DNA of 64,000 nucleotides, from contig NZ_JAKRWF010000002.1 of NCBI RefSeq assembly GCF_022352215.1, forward strand, positions 930,001 through 994,000, written 5' to 3'. A program made the translations under genes and the position numbers. The stretch is from Flavihumibacter cheonanensis. GTDB lineage: Bacteria; Bacteroidota; Bacteroidia; Chitinophagales; Chitinophagaceae. Under the pieces are notes generated by a model. That model made no database searches. It worked only from the letters and a program-made list of their open reading frames with translations, and was not told where the DNA came from. Below are positions 17,556 to 26,246 of the stretch, in pieces (position 1 is the first letter of the stretch; each line of letters begins with the position of its first letter).

Positions 17556-19010
17556 ATGAAGAAAGGTTTCCTGATTGGTAGTTTGTTGATACCCGCTGTA
17601 TTGTTTGCGCAAAAGAAACCCACGGTGAAGGAATTGGATAAATGGAAAACGCAGGCTTCTTCGGTTATACAGGAACGTTATTACCAGTATAAAGATATTG
17701 CATTTAAGATATGGGACTACGCAGAATTGGGTTATAAAGAAGTGAAAAGTTCTGCCTTATTACAAGAGACCTTGAAGGACAATGGATTCAGCGTCGAAGC
17801 AGGGGTGGCGGGTATTCCAACTGCATTTGTTGCCAGCTATGGTTCGGGATCGCCGGTATTAGGAATATTAGCTGAATTTGATGCATTACCAGGCTTATCG
17901 CAACAGGCAGTTGCTGAAAAAAATCCGATAGCCGGACAGGCAAACGGACATGGATGCGGGCATCATTTGTTTGGGACCGCCTCTGTAGCGGCTGCCATCG
18001 CAGTGAAAGAACAACTTCAGGCCCAGGGATGGAAGGGTACGATTAAAGTTTATGGAACTCCGGCGGAAGAAGGAGGTTCCGGAAAAGTATATATGGTTCG
18101 GGCCGGATTATTTGATGGAGTGGATGCGGTATTGCACTGGCATCCTGCTGATGAAAACACTACATGGGCGGATGGTGCACTGGCGAATAAATCAGCCAAG
18201 TTTCGTTTTTATGGAACTGCAGCACATGCGGCGGCGGCGCCTGATAAAGGAAGATCTGCGCTGGATGCAGTAGAGGCAATGAATCATATGGTGAACATGA
18301 TGCGGGAACATATTCCGTCCGATGCAAAAATCCATTATGTAATTACACAGGGAGGGAAGGCTCCGAACGTGGTACCTGATTTTGCTGAAGTGTACTATTA
18401 TGTTCGGCATCCAAACAGGGAAATTGTTATGCAGTTGTTTGAACGCATTCAAAAAGCAGCTGAAGGGGCAGCGATTGGAACCGAAACCCGAACTGATTTT
18501 GAGATTATTGGGGGAACCTATGATCTGTTGCTCAATAACCAGCTTGCGGATATCATGCAAGTGAACCTTGTTAAAGTAGGAGGGGTTATTTACACTAGTT
18601 CTGAAAAGGAGTTTGCCAATAAAATACAGGGTGGCCTGGGATTTAAAGCTGATCCGATTGAAACAGCAGGAACAGTAAATCCCATCCGGATTAATACCGG
18701 AAAAACCACCGGCTCAACGGATGTGGGCGATGTAAGTTATGCGGTACCAACAGTGGGCTTACGTGCCGCCACCTGGGTGCCGGGTACACCGGCCCATAGT
18801 TGGCAGGCGGTTGCCTGTGGGGGAACGGAAATCGGAATAAAGGGAATGATGGTGGCCGCGAAAACCATGGCAATGACCTTACTGGACCTGCTGCACCAAC
18901 CTGAACAATTGAGTAAAGCCAAAGCAGAGTTCCATGCTGCGCGTGGTCCTGGCTTCCGGTACATCCCGTTGCTGGGGGATCGTTCACCAGCCCTCAATTA
19001 CAGAAACTAA
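17556..19010 (+). CDS. M20 family amidohydrolase (AbgB-like)
   Basis: The protein has 484 residues with an N-terminal signal-like segment (MKKGFLIGSLLIPAVLFAQ). Metal ligands of the M20 peptidase family are visible: LAEFDALPG, the NGHGCGHHLFG motif, GTPAEEGGSG and a His in VLHWHPADEN. The dimerisation domain follows (FRFYGTAAHAAAAPDKGRSA). The HGCGHH form and the late segment TGSTDVGDVSYAVPT resemble AbgB, the p-aminobenzoyl-glutamate hydrolase subunit, and related amidohydrolases. With a signal peptide it likely acts in the periplasm. The substrate is uncertain. It is divergent from the alpha/beta hydrolase. Confidence 0.9.
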   Translation: MKKGFLIGSLLIPAVLFAQKKPTVKELDKWKTQASSVIQERYYQYKDIAFKIWDYAELGYKEVKSSALLQETLKDNGFSVEAGVAGIPTAFVASYGSGSPVLGILAEFDALPGLSQQAVAEKNPIAGQANGHGCGHHLFGTASVAAAIAVKEQLQAQGWKGTIKVYGTPAEEGGSGKVYMVRAGLFDGVDAVLHWHPADENTTWADGALANKSAKFRFYGTAAHAAAAPDKGRSALDAVEAMNHMVNMMREHIPSDAKIHYVITQGGKAPNVVPDFAEVYYYVRHPNREIVMQLFERIQKAAEGAAIGTETRTDFEIIGGTYDLLLNNQLADIMQVNLVKVGGVIYTSSEKEFANKIQGGLGFKADPIETAGTVNPIRINTGKTTGSTDVGDVSYAVPTVGLRAATWVPGTPAHSWQAVACGGTEIGIKGMMVAAKTMAMTLLDLLHQPEQLSKAKAEFHAARGPGFRYIPLLGDRSPALNYRN

Positions 19011-19046
19011 TTTCTCCACCCGTCGGGTACCCGACGGGTGGAGAAA
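19011..19046. repeat. perfect 36-bp palindrome, REP-like site B
   Basis: Each arm is 18 nt without a spacer; the left arm is TTTCTCCACCCGTCGGGT. The core CACCCGTC/GACGGGTG is shared with sites A and C. It starts directly after the M20 stop codon and ends five bases before the stop codon of the convergent lipoprotein gene. It could stop transcription from both sides, but neither side has a T run. Confidence 0.9.
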
Positions 19047-19050
19047 GATA

Positions 19051-19437
19051 TTAACGAGCCAACTCAATAATCTGGATGGTGTTGGCGCCGTCAGTGGATT
19101 TCCATTGCTGGAAACGACGTTTGTCGCGCACAATGATCCAACTTTTAGCAAAATCTGTATTATTACCACTGATGGTTACAGAGTTGCCATGACGCGTCCA
19201 CTCAAAAGGAAGATTATCAAATTTGGTTATGCCAAGAATGGAATATTGAATATTCTTTTCACCTCTACCATTTCGTTTAAATTCAATGGATCCTACATTG
19301 TTAATACTAAGACCGGATTCACCCTGTTTGATTACTTCAAATCGCTGTACGTTCCAGTTTCCAACTAATCTAGGTGAACAGGCAGTGAAACCTGTTATCA
19401 ATGCCGCTAATGAGCTAATTAAAAATAACTTACGCAT
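19051..19437 (-). CDS. small lipocalin-like lipoprotein
   Basis: The protein has 128 residues with a lipoprotein signal (MRKLFLISSLAALITGFTAC, Cys20). The mature part starts with SPRLVGNWNVQRFEVIKQGE, a G-x-W motif typical of lipocalin-like domains, followed by alternating strands (GSIEFKRNGRGEKNIQYSIL and GNSVTISGNNTDFAKSWIIV). It is probably an eight-strand barrel-like domain in the envelope. Its ligand and role are unknown. It lies between the M20 gene (convergent) and the TlpA-like gene. Confidence 0.8.
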   Translation of the reverse strand: MRKLFLISSLAALITGFTACSPRLVGNWNVQRFEVIKQGESGLSINNVGSIEFKRNGRGEKNIQYSILGITKFDNLPFEWTRHGNSVTISGNNTDFAKSWIIVRDKRRFQQWKSTDGANTIQIIELAR

Positions 19438-19495
19438 GCCTGTTATAGGCCAAGAATCATTCCGTTTAACAAAGGCATGATTTTTTGATTAAATC

Positions 19496-19527
19496 ATAAA
19501 AAACAGGGCTATAGTTATATAGCCCTG
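19496..19527 (-). terminator. terminator after the TlpA-like gene
   Basis: A perfect 10-bp stem, CAGGGCTATA (19504-19513) and TATAGCCCTG (19518-19527), has a 4-nt loop and is followed on the minus strand by a T run. It lies 30 nt after the stop codon of the TlpA-like gene. Confidence 0.9.
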
Positions 19528-19557
19528 GGGAAATTATTGCTCAGAATGTGGGTCCTC

Positions 19558-21468
19558 TTAATTAGATGTATTACTTACCTCATCTGCCAATTGAATCATG
19601 GCAGAAATTTCATCAACTGCCTGCGATTCATTTCCTCCAAAACCCACTGATTTAAATCGGACTTTACCGTTTTTATCCAGGATGAATTTGGTAGGGATAC
19701 CATTAACTTTAAAACTACTTACCATTTTATCTTCTGTATCTAATGCATGCCGGGTAAAAGAATAGGGTTTGCCCTTAAAGAACTCCTCCACATTTTTCTT
19801 TTTATCCTCAGCCTGCTCCCAGGTATTAACAAAAAGAAAAACTACATCCGGGTTTTGTGCATGTTTTTGTTGTGCGGTATACATGGCAGGGAAGGATGCA
19901 ATGCAGGGTCCACACCAGGTTGCCCAGAAATCAATAACTACAACTTTCCCTTTCAAAGAGGCCAGGCTTACTTCTCCACCATTCAGATCTTTTAATTTAA
20001 AATCCGGAGCTGGTTCATTCAGGATGGACGCCCTCAATTCCTGCATTTTTTTCTCTTTCATTTGTTTGGTGAGTCCATCGAAATACTGATCAAATGGCTG
20101 TTTCTTTTTGGAGCTGGCATATAGTGTTTCCAGCTGTTTCTTCATACCACTCGAGTAGGCTCCTTTAACAACTGATTTTTCCAAAAAATCAAGGGCTTTG
20201 ACAGCACCTTTTTCTTTTTCCAATAATAAGGCATACCGTTCATTGTATTCAGAAGAACCGGTACCAACTAAATCAATGGAACGTTGCATGTATTTAAAAC
20301 CTTCCTTATAATTACCCTGCTGATATAAAATGTAAGCATACGTGTCTGAAAACATTCCTTCCGCTTCTTCCAATTCTTTCAGGTAATCTGTTTTGGTGTT
20401 ATAGATTGCTTTGTTACTCATTGCTTTTTTCTCAGACTCTAAAACCTCCAATGATTGTTTGGATATTTCAGCAGCCTCCTGAAGATTTGCCCCTTTTTCG
20501 GCAGCATTCCAGGCGATACTGTTCAGCATAGAAGCTAGATTAATTCCTTTCCGTGTAGATTCTGCCATTTCCCTGGCTTTAGAAAGATTACCTTCCATGC
20601 CGTGCATTACTGCAATATTAGATTCAATGTTGGTGATGACAAGTTTTTGCCATTCTTGCGGCTCTCCTTTGATGGAGTTTTTAAAACTGTCAAGCATGGC
20701 CGCCTTTTCTGTTGCAGTTTTCTTAGCGTTGAATCTGGGATATAATTCACGCACTTTCCAGGAACCATCCGGATATTTCAACTTTAAATAGGCTGTCAAT
20801 AATTTACCCAATGGCTTATTCCCAAAGCGGTCCGCAAAAAAAGGAGCCTGGAATAAATCATCTTCTTTAATGTTGGGATCAGAAGGTAAATCTGCCAGGT
20901 AATTGATCACTGCAGCACTGTCTTTTTTTTGTTGATAGTAGGTGATCGTTTCATTAAAATCGGCATCTTTTGGCAAACCCTCCTCATAATATTTTTCAAA
21001 ATAAAAAGATGCTTTTTTCTCGTCGGCTTCAAAGCCCATCATTCTTCCACTTCCCCGATAAAAATTCCACATGCTATAATAAGATTCTTTTATCGGTTCT
21101 CCCGAAGCATCCATCACAAAAAATGCATATCCCTTCTTGTCATTATTATCCGTTTCCTTTCCTGCAACAATTTTTACAAAGAAGGCAACGGCACTATCTG
21201 GTAACTTAAAAGTACCTGTCCAGTTGGTTTTGTTTTTTTTCACCTGCAACTCACTTTCTTCCATTCTTTTTCCAATTGAATAGTAAATAGCCGCTGTTAA
21301 AATGGGTTGCTTTTTAAATGATGCCAATTCTGGCTGATAGTTTACCGTAATGGTATTTCCAGCACGGGGAGATTCCGGTTCAATCTGTAAGCGGGAGTAG
21401 CTTACCTGTTGCGCAATCGCAGAAATGCCGGTAATGAATGCAACCAGCAAGAGCAGTAGTTTTTTCAT
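19558..21468 (-). CDS. TlpA-like disulfide reductase with TPR-like middle
   Basis: The protein has 636 residues. A signal peptide (MKKLLLLLVAFITGISAIAQ) is followed by a beta-rich N-terminal domain (about 20-110), a helical TPR-like middle (about 170-470) and a C-terminal thioredoxin domain (about 483-636). That domain has the FWATWCGPCIASFP active site (CGPC at 519-522) and the cis-proline motif NGIPTKFIL. It fits the AhpC/TSA-type TlpA/ResA proteins common in Bacteroidota, acting in the periplasm as a thiol-disulfide reductase. The N-terminal part is not assigned to a specific family. It stands alone with its own terminator. Confidence 0.9.
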   Translation of the reverse strand: MKKLLLLLVAFITGISAIAQQVSYSRLQIEPESPRAGNTITVNYQPELASFKKQPILTAAIYYSIGKRMEESELQVKKNKTNWTGTFKLPDSAVAFFVKIVAGKETDNNDKKGYAFFVMDASGEPIKESYYSMWNFYRGSGRMMGFEADEKKASFYFEKYYEEGLPKDADFNETITYYQQKKDSAAVINYLADLPSDPNIKEDDLFQAPFFADRFGNKPLGKLLTAYLKLKYPDGSWKVRELYPRFNAKKTATEKAAMLDSFKNSIKGEPQEWQKLVITNIESNIAVMHGMEGNLSKAREMAESTRKGINLASMLNSIAWNAAEKGANLQEAAEISKQSLEVLESEKKAMSNKAIYNTKTDYLKELEEAEGMFSDTYAYILYQQGNYKEGFKYMQRSIDLVGTGSSEYNERYALLLEKEKGAVKALDFLEKSVVKGAYSSGMKKQLETLYASSKKKQPFDQYFDGLTKQMKEKKMQELRASILNEPAPDFKLKDLNGGEVSLASLKGKVVVIDFWATWCGPCIASFPAMYTAQQKHAQNPDVVFLFVNTWEQAEDKKKNVEEFFKGKPYSFTRHALDTEDKMVSSFKVNGIPTKFILDKNGKVRFKSVGFGGNESQAVDEISAMIQLADEVSNTSN

Positions 21469-21502
21469 TCTCTAAGGTTTATATTACCCTAAATGTACCG
21501 CA

Positions 21503-21542
21503 TAAAAAGAAATCCGTTTAAGCCTGAATGCGTTAAACGGAT
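21503..21542 (-). terminator. terminator after ricT
   Basis: A 10-bp stem, ATCCGTTTAA (21512-21521) and TTAAACGGAT (21533-21542), is followed on the minus strand by TTTCTTTTT. It lies 30 nt after the ricT stop. Confidence 0.75.
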
Positions 21543-21572
21543 TATAAAATTTTACAAGTCGAACAAGTATGC

Positions 21573-22976
21573 TTATGCGCCTGGGTTCGGACCGGGTTTG
21601 GGGCCCTTTGGAGCCCCACCTCCCTGAGTTGGACCTCCCTGATTACCACCTCCCTGTCCCCTTGGATTACCTGCTTGTGGTTTTTGCGGGCGCGGCCCCC
21701 TTTCCTGTTGTTGTGGTTTGGCAGGTCTTGGTCCCGGCTGCTGACCACCCTGTGCCGGACGATTTTGCTGCGGCCTGCCCTGTTGGGTTGCCGGAGCTTT
21801 TCCCTGCTGTTGCGAGCCAGCGGATGGTCGATTTACTCCTTTCTGTCTTTGTTGTTGCTGCTGTTGTTGTTGTTTTCTGCGGCGATCGTTTTTCTCCAGG
21901 CTGCGCAGACTGATTTGTCCTACTACATCCACAAATTCCGGCTCTACCTCTTTGGGTTTGGTACTGGTTACATCTACTGCTTCCAGTTCATCCGGGATGA
22001 TTCCCTGCGCATTCTGTGACAGAATCTTACGTACCCGCTCTATCGTCAGTGGATACTGCTTGTTACTTTCAGGTAATGTATACCACATCAGGTTTTTGAA
22101 AATATCCTTTTTGATCAGCGTTGCCGTACCCTTTGCAACCCGAATGGTATCTGCACGATCCGGAAAACTTTGAAGTGCATCCAGATAAGTGTCCAGTTCA
22201 TAATTCAGACAACATTTCAAACGGCCGCACTGACCGCTTAATTTGGTCTGATTAATACTCAGGTTCTGGTATCGGGCAGCTGTTGTGTTCACGCTTTTGA
22301 AATCAGTAAGCCAGGTACTGCAACACAGTTCGCGACCACAGCTACCTATTCCACCTACTTTAGCTGCTTCCTGGCGGGCCCCGATCTGGCGCATTTCCAC
22401 TTTCACTTTGAACTCACTGGCGTATATTTTGATTAACTCACGAAAATCCACCCGGTCGTCAGCTATATAAAAGAAGGTGGCTTTCCGACCATCTGCCTGG
22501 ATCTCTACTTCACTGATCTTCATTTCCAGTTTTAACTGCCTGGCGATAGCGCGTGCACGTATCAAGGCTTCTGCTTCCCTGGCCTTATTGGTTTTCAGTA
22601 ATTCCAGATCCCGCTCATTTGCTTTACGCAAAACTTTCTTCATCTCAGGGTCAAACTCATTTACCCCGCGTTTTTTTAGTTGAATTCGTACGATCTCGCC
22701 CATCAGATTTACTTCGCCAACATCGACCCCGCTTACTCCTTCTACTGTTACCAGTTCCCCCTTTTCAAAGACGGTGAGGGTATTGTTGCGAAAAAAATCC
22801 TTTCTGCTGCCATTATTAAACGAAATCTCAACCACTTTACAAGCCGCTTCCGGATCTGCAAAGGGAAGATTCTGTAACCAGTCGTACGCATTCATCCGGT
22901 TGCATCCGCCCGTTGCGCATCCGCCGTTGCTTTTACAACCATTTGGTTTTCCTGTTCCACAACTACTGCATCCCAT
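21573..22976 (-). CDS. ricT: RicT/PSP1 domain protein with long low-complexity tail
   Basis: The protein has 467 residues. The N-terminus is Cys-rich (MGCSSCGTGKPNGCKSNGGC and CATGGCNR). The PSP1 core contains MREDLE-like charged helices (LELLKTNKAREAEALIRARA), KATFFYIADDRVDFRELIKI and the Cys motif GSCGRELCCSTWL with CGRLKCCLNYELD. This is the RicT (YaaT/PSP1) family, which binds Fe-S clusters in a RicAFT complex in Bacillus. From about residue 365 onward there is a Q/P/G/N-rich tail of about 100 residues with a poly-Gln run, absent from short homologues. It follows holB (55 nt), the usual Bacteroidota order. Confidence 0.92.
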   Translation of the reverse strand: MGCSSCGTGKPNGCKSNGGCATGGCNRMNAYDWLQNLPFADPEAACKVVEISFNNGSRKDFFRNNTLTVFEKGELVTVEGVSGVDVGEVNLMGEIVRIQLKKRGVNEFDPEMKKVLRKANERDLELLKTNKAREAEALIRARAIARQLKLEMKISEVEIQADGRKATFFYIADDRVDFRELIKIYASEFKVKVEMRQIGARQEAAKVGGIGSCGRELCCSTWLTDFKSVNTTAARYQNLSINQTKLSGQCGRLKCCLNYELDTYLDALQSFPDRADTIRVAKGTATLIKKDIFKNLMWYTLPESNKQYPLTIERVRKILSQNAQGIIPDELEAVDVTSTKPKEVEPEFVDVVGQISLRSLEKNDRRRKQQQQQQQQRQKGVNRPSAGSQQQGKAPATQQGRPQQNRPAQGGQQPGPRPAKPQQQERGPRPQKPQAGNPRGQGGGNQGGPTQGGGAPKGPKPGPNPGA

Positions 22977-23015
22977 ATATGTGTAATAAAATGAATGTGA
23001 ATTAATTGTATTTTA

Positions 23016-23023
23016 CAAATATA
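23016..23023 (-). promoter_or_regulatory. -7 box upstream of ricT
   Basis: The minus strand reads TATATTTG, matching TAnnTTTG, about 40 nt upstream of the ricT start. It lies in the holB-ricT gap, so ricT may have its own promoter. No good -33 element was found. Confidence 0.35.
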
Positions 23024-23031
23024 GGCGAAAA

Positions 23032-24249
23032 CTACCACGGCTCCACCCTGGCCCGATCGCGAAGAATATGGAATAACTGGAGACTCAGGGCATGAAAGAG
23101 CATTTTCGCATTAGCATTTCTTTCAATATAATAGGCAGCCTTATCCAATTCCTCCACAATGGCTTCCTGTTGAGCCAGGTCGGCCATCTTATTAATTCTG
23201 AGAATGAAATCTTTTTCCGGTACTGGAAGATTGGAAGCCCATTCACTGTTTTCACCCAAAATCCGGATCCGGATACTTTGCTGCAACAGGTGATTGAAAA
23301 AGCGCAGGAACTGTTTTTGTTTTTCACGTCCCTGTTTGCTGATATCCTCAATCCATTTAACCAGGGATACAGGCCCATTTTTCAGAATCGCATTCAGCCA
23401 TTCCCGAACCAGTAATTGCCAGTCTTCGCCTGCATGATTCAGTTCGGCAAGCGCTTCGCGGTAATTTCCTTCTGTGATAGCTGCGATCTGCCTAGCCTGT
23501 TTTTCATCCAACCCTCGTTTTGCTATCAATGCATTGGAAACATCCAGATCCGATAAAGGTGGAATTCTTACCAGCTGACACCGCGATAATATGGTTGGCA
23601 GGATCAATGCTTCGCTTTCCGCCACTAATAAAAAGAGGGTATTGGGTGGGGGTTCTTCAATCAGTTTAAGCAATTTGTTGCCTTCCTTACCCAGCATTTC
23701 CGGCATCCACATAATAAGGATCTTGTACTTGCTTTCAAAGGTCTTCAGGCTTAGCTTCCGGATGATCTCATTACATTCTTCGGAAGTGATATTCCCCTGT
23801 TTGTTTTCTGCCTGTATGAACTGCAGCCAGTCGTAAAGGCTGCCATATGGCTGCTCGCCGATAAAACTTCTCCACTGGGTAATATAATCAGTACTGATGG
23901 GTTTGTCGCCACTTTTCTTAGGTATAACCGGATAAGAATAATGTATGTCGGGGTGTATCAGGGCAGTAGCTTTTGTGCAGGCAGCACAACTACCACAGGC
24001 TGCGGATGGAAGTACTATTTCTCCTACTGGTTCCGCTTCACCAAACAGAGAGGGGCCTTGCGGAACCGGGTTCAATGCCAGCTGGACTTTCTCGCAGACT
24101 ATATACTGTGAAAAGGCTAGCGCCAGGGCTAATCCGCCAGAGCCGTCTTTCCCTAATAAAAGCAAGGCATGGCTCAACCTGTTGGATTGAACCATGTCGC
24201 GCAATTGATCTTTTATTTCTTCCTGACCTACTATATCGTCGAAAAACAT
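23032..24249 (-). CDS. holB: DNA polymerase III subunit delta'
   Basis: The protein has 405 residues and AAA+ clamp-loader features. It begins MFFDDIVGQEEIKDQLRDMV and continues SNRLSHALLLLGKDGSG; the P-loop is degenerate (GKDGSGGLA), as expected for the non-ATP-binding delta' subunit. A zinc-binding CGSCAAC motif follows, then HPDIHYSYP. Sensor-type segments LLKLIEEPPPNTLFLLVAES and TILSRCQLVRIPPL are clear. It is part of the clamp loader that places the sliding clamp on DNA. It lies 12 nt after gpx and 55 nt before ricT. Confidence 0.93.
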   Translation of the reverse strand: MFFDDIVGQEEIKDQLRDMVQSNRLSHALLLLGKDGSGGLALALAFSQYIVCEKVQLALNPVPQGPSLFGEAEPVGEIVLPSAACGSCAACTKATALIHPDIHYSYPVIPKKSGDKPISTDYITQWRSFIGEQPYGSLYDWLQFIQAENKQGNITSEECNEIIRKLSLKTFESKYKILIMWMPEMLGKEGNKLLKLIEEPPPNTLFLLVAESEALILPTILSRCQLVRIPPLSDLDVSNALIAKRGLDEKQARQIAAITEGNYREALAELNHAGEDWQLLVREWLNAILKNGPVSLVKWIEDISKQGREKQKQFLRFFNHLLQQSIRIRILGENSEWASNLPVPEKDFILRINKMADLAQQEAIVEELDKAAYYIERNANAKMLFHALSLQLFHILRDRARVEPW

Positions 24250-24261
24250 TCGGCGAATATA

Positions 24262-24774
24262 CTAATTCAGGTACTTGGTAATTGCTTCGTCAGTGGGTTT
24301 AACGCCGCTGGGGAATACGGCCAGCAGTTTGCCGTTTTCATCAATGAGGAACTTAGTAAAATTCCATTTGATGGGTTCTTTTACACCCATCTTACCCGCT
24401 TCTTCGGTGAGGTATTTAAAGAGGGGGTGGATATCAGATCCTTTCACACTAACTTTTTCGGCCATCGGAAAACTTACCCCAAAATTTTTCTTACAGAAAC
24501 TGGCGATCTCTTCATTGGAGCCAGGTTCCTGTCCGCCGAAATTGTTGGCTGGAAAACCTACCACCGTAACTTTTGAACCGTATTTTTCATACAGCTCCTG
24601 CAGGTCAGCATATTGCTTGGTATAACCACATTTGGAGGCTGTGTTCACGATCAGCATTTTTTTGCCTTTGAACTGGGCCATATCCATGGGTTTACCATCG
24701 AGTGTCTTTAGTTTAAAATCGTAAATACCTGTAGCAGCCATCAGCAACATAGATATTAGTAATGTTTTGAGCAT
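24262..24774 (-). CDS. glutathione peroxidase family protein
   Basis: The protein has 170 residues with a short hydrophobic N-terminus that may be a signal peptide (MLKTLLISMLLMAATG). All GPx motifs are present: LIVNTASKCGYT with the peroxidatic Cys at 49 (not selenocysteine), VVGFPANNFGGQEPG with the catalytic Gln, and PIKWNFTKFLIDE with the catalytic Trp and Asn. Bacterial Cys-type enzymes usually use thioredoxin. It protects against peroxides and would act in the periplasm if the signal is cleaved. It is part of the radA-to-ricT run. Confidence 0.95.
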   Translation of the reverse strand: MLKTLLISMLLMAATGIYDFKLKTLDGKPMDMAQFKGKKMLIVNTASKCGYTKQYADLQELYEKYGSKVTVVGFPANNFGGQEPGSNEEIASFCKKNFGVSFPMAEKVSVKGSDIHPLFKYLTEEAGKMGVKEPIKWNFTKFLIDENGKLLAVFPSGVKPTDEAITKYLN

Positions 24775-24812
24775 AAGAATACATTTATCGGTAATCTAAC
24801 AAATATCTGTCA

Positions 24813-26207
24813 TTATTGTTTTTCATAAGCACCCAGGTCGGGCATCCCGACTGGTCTTTTTTTCCCATCCAGATCCAGAGTAGTGCTGGTACTGATTCCA
24901 CGGTCGAGGGCGGGCGATCCATCTTTAAGCCGGAAATTAGATAGGCCTGATCCCGGTTCAATCAATTCGAATTGTGGATCAAGATTTGTTTCGGTATCTA
25001 TTACTTCTATATGCTGCACTGGTTGGCTCATTTTCCAGATACCGGCTTCAAAGCGGACCAGGTAGGGCTGCCCGCCTTCCCGAAGGGCTACCATTTCATT
25101 TTCAACAGTACCGCCTCCACTCCATATTATACTGTTAAGGAAAACAGCTTGCAGTTCAGCTTGTACCGGGTTGCCATTCACCAGAACAGAGTTGCTGATT
25201 AATACTACGGGGTCTTTGTGTATAATCAGGTTATTGGAATAAGCAACAAACGTAGCATGATTAAAATTATATTTTCCGCCTCCACCGATCTGCAGGTTCT
25301 TGCCACAATTACTGATGAGTAGGTTATTGGCCCGAACCGAACTGTTGATGCTCAGCAGTCCGGCATCAAATGCATTGTCAATGATGACCTGATCCATTTC
25401 CAATTTGTACTCACCAACCGTTTCCCTTCCTTCCAAAACAACTGCCTGGTAGGCATTTCGAATATTCGTATATACAAAACGGTTAGTATGACTGGTATTG
25501 GTAAAATAAATCCCTGGCCAGGAGGCGGGGAAACTTGCGTAAGGTTGGTCAAGCCGGTCACCAGTGAATACTACCCGGTCTGTTTGAGCCGTATCACCCG
25601 CTGCCTGCAAGCTTCCTTTTACAAGAATAGGTGCATCAGCATGTACATAGATGCGGGTGCCTTTAGAAATGGAAAGCGTGGTGTTTTCTTCAATTGTGAA
25701 GGGACCAATTAAAACATAAGGTAATGAATTGTCCCAATTGGTATTACTGCTGATGATTCCATTCCGGATATAGCGTGCATTTTGTCCGTATGCACCCAAC
25801 TGGATCCACTTTTCCTGTCCATTCCATTGAATGGAAATACTATCCCGTACCAGGAAAGGGAGTGTTTCGGTAGTGGAGGGAATCTGGAGGTTTACAAAAA
25901 CATGTGCACTATCACCTGCAGCTATTTCTACAGCTTCCACCAATGGCCCCGGTTCTCCATTTACATTCATCCGGAATACGCCTGTGTTTGCACCTGCGAG
26001 ACGAATGGAACTGATGCGGATGCGTTGATCATTATTGTTAATGATCCGGAAAGATTTTGTTATGGAGCCTGCTGTTGTGAATACAGTATCAAAGTGAAGA
26101 CTATCTGCACTGAAACCTAAAGGAGCATCCGAACTGGTTAGCAAGCTGTCTTTGCTACAGGATATGATGAATATGCTGAAAATAAACAACCAGAGAAATC
26201 GCCCCAT
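24813..26207 (-). CDS. beta-helix lipoprotein with choice-of-anchor Q-type end
   Basis: The protein has 464 residues. The signal MGRFLWLFIFSIFIISC gives a lipidated Cys17. An Ig-like N-terminal domain follows (LGFSADSLHFDTVFTTAGSI to about residue 150). The middle has strand repeats typical of a right-handed parallel beta-helix (TRIYVHADAPILVKGSLQAA, then LISNCGKNLQIGGGG). The C-terminus DGSPALDRGIST with MPDLGAYEKQ is the common ending of such surface proteins. It is probably an outer-membrane-anchored surface or adhesion protein, or part of polysaccharide binding; no catalytic residues can be named. Confidence 0.75.
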   Translation of the reverse strand: MGRFLWLFIFSIFIISCSKDSLLTSSDAPLGFSADSLHFDTVFTTAGSITKSFRIINNNDQRIRISSIRLAGANTGVFRMNVNGEPGPLVEAVEIAAGDSAHVFVNLQIPSTTETLPFLVRDSISIQWNGQEKWIQLGAYGQNARYIRNGIISSNTNWDNSLPYVLIGPFTIEENTTLSISKGTRIYVHADAPILVKGSLQAAGDTAQTDRVVFTGDRLDQPYASFPASWPGIYFTNTSHTNRFVYTNIRNAYQAVVLEGRETVGEYKLEMDQVIIDNAFDAGLLSINSSVRANNLLISNCGKNLQIGGGGKYNFNHATFVAYSNNLIIHKDPVVLISNSVLVNGNPVQAELQAVFLNSIIWSGGGTVENEMVALREGGQPYLVRFEAGIWKMSQPVQHIEVIDTETNLDPQFELIEPGSGLSNFRLKDGSPALDRGISTSTTLDLDGKKRPVGMPDLGAYEKQ

Positions 26208-26246
26208 GTTATCAAAAGTAAGCCAGGCAGCAGGAAATGGGAAATT

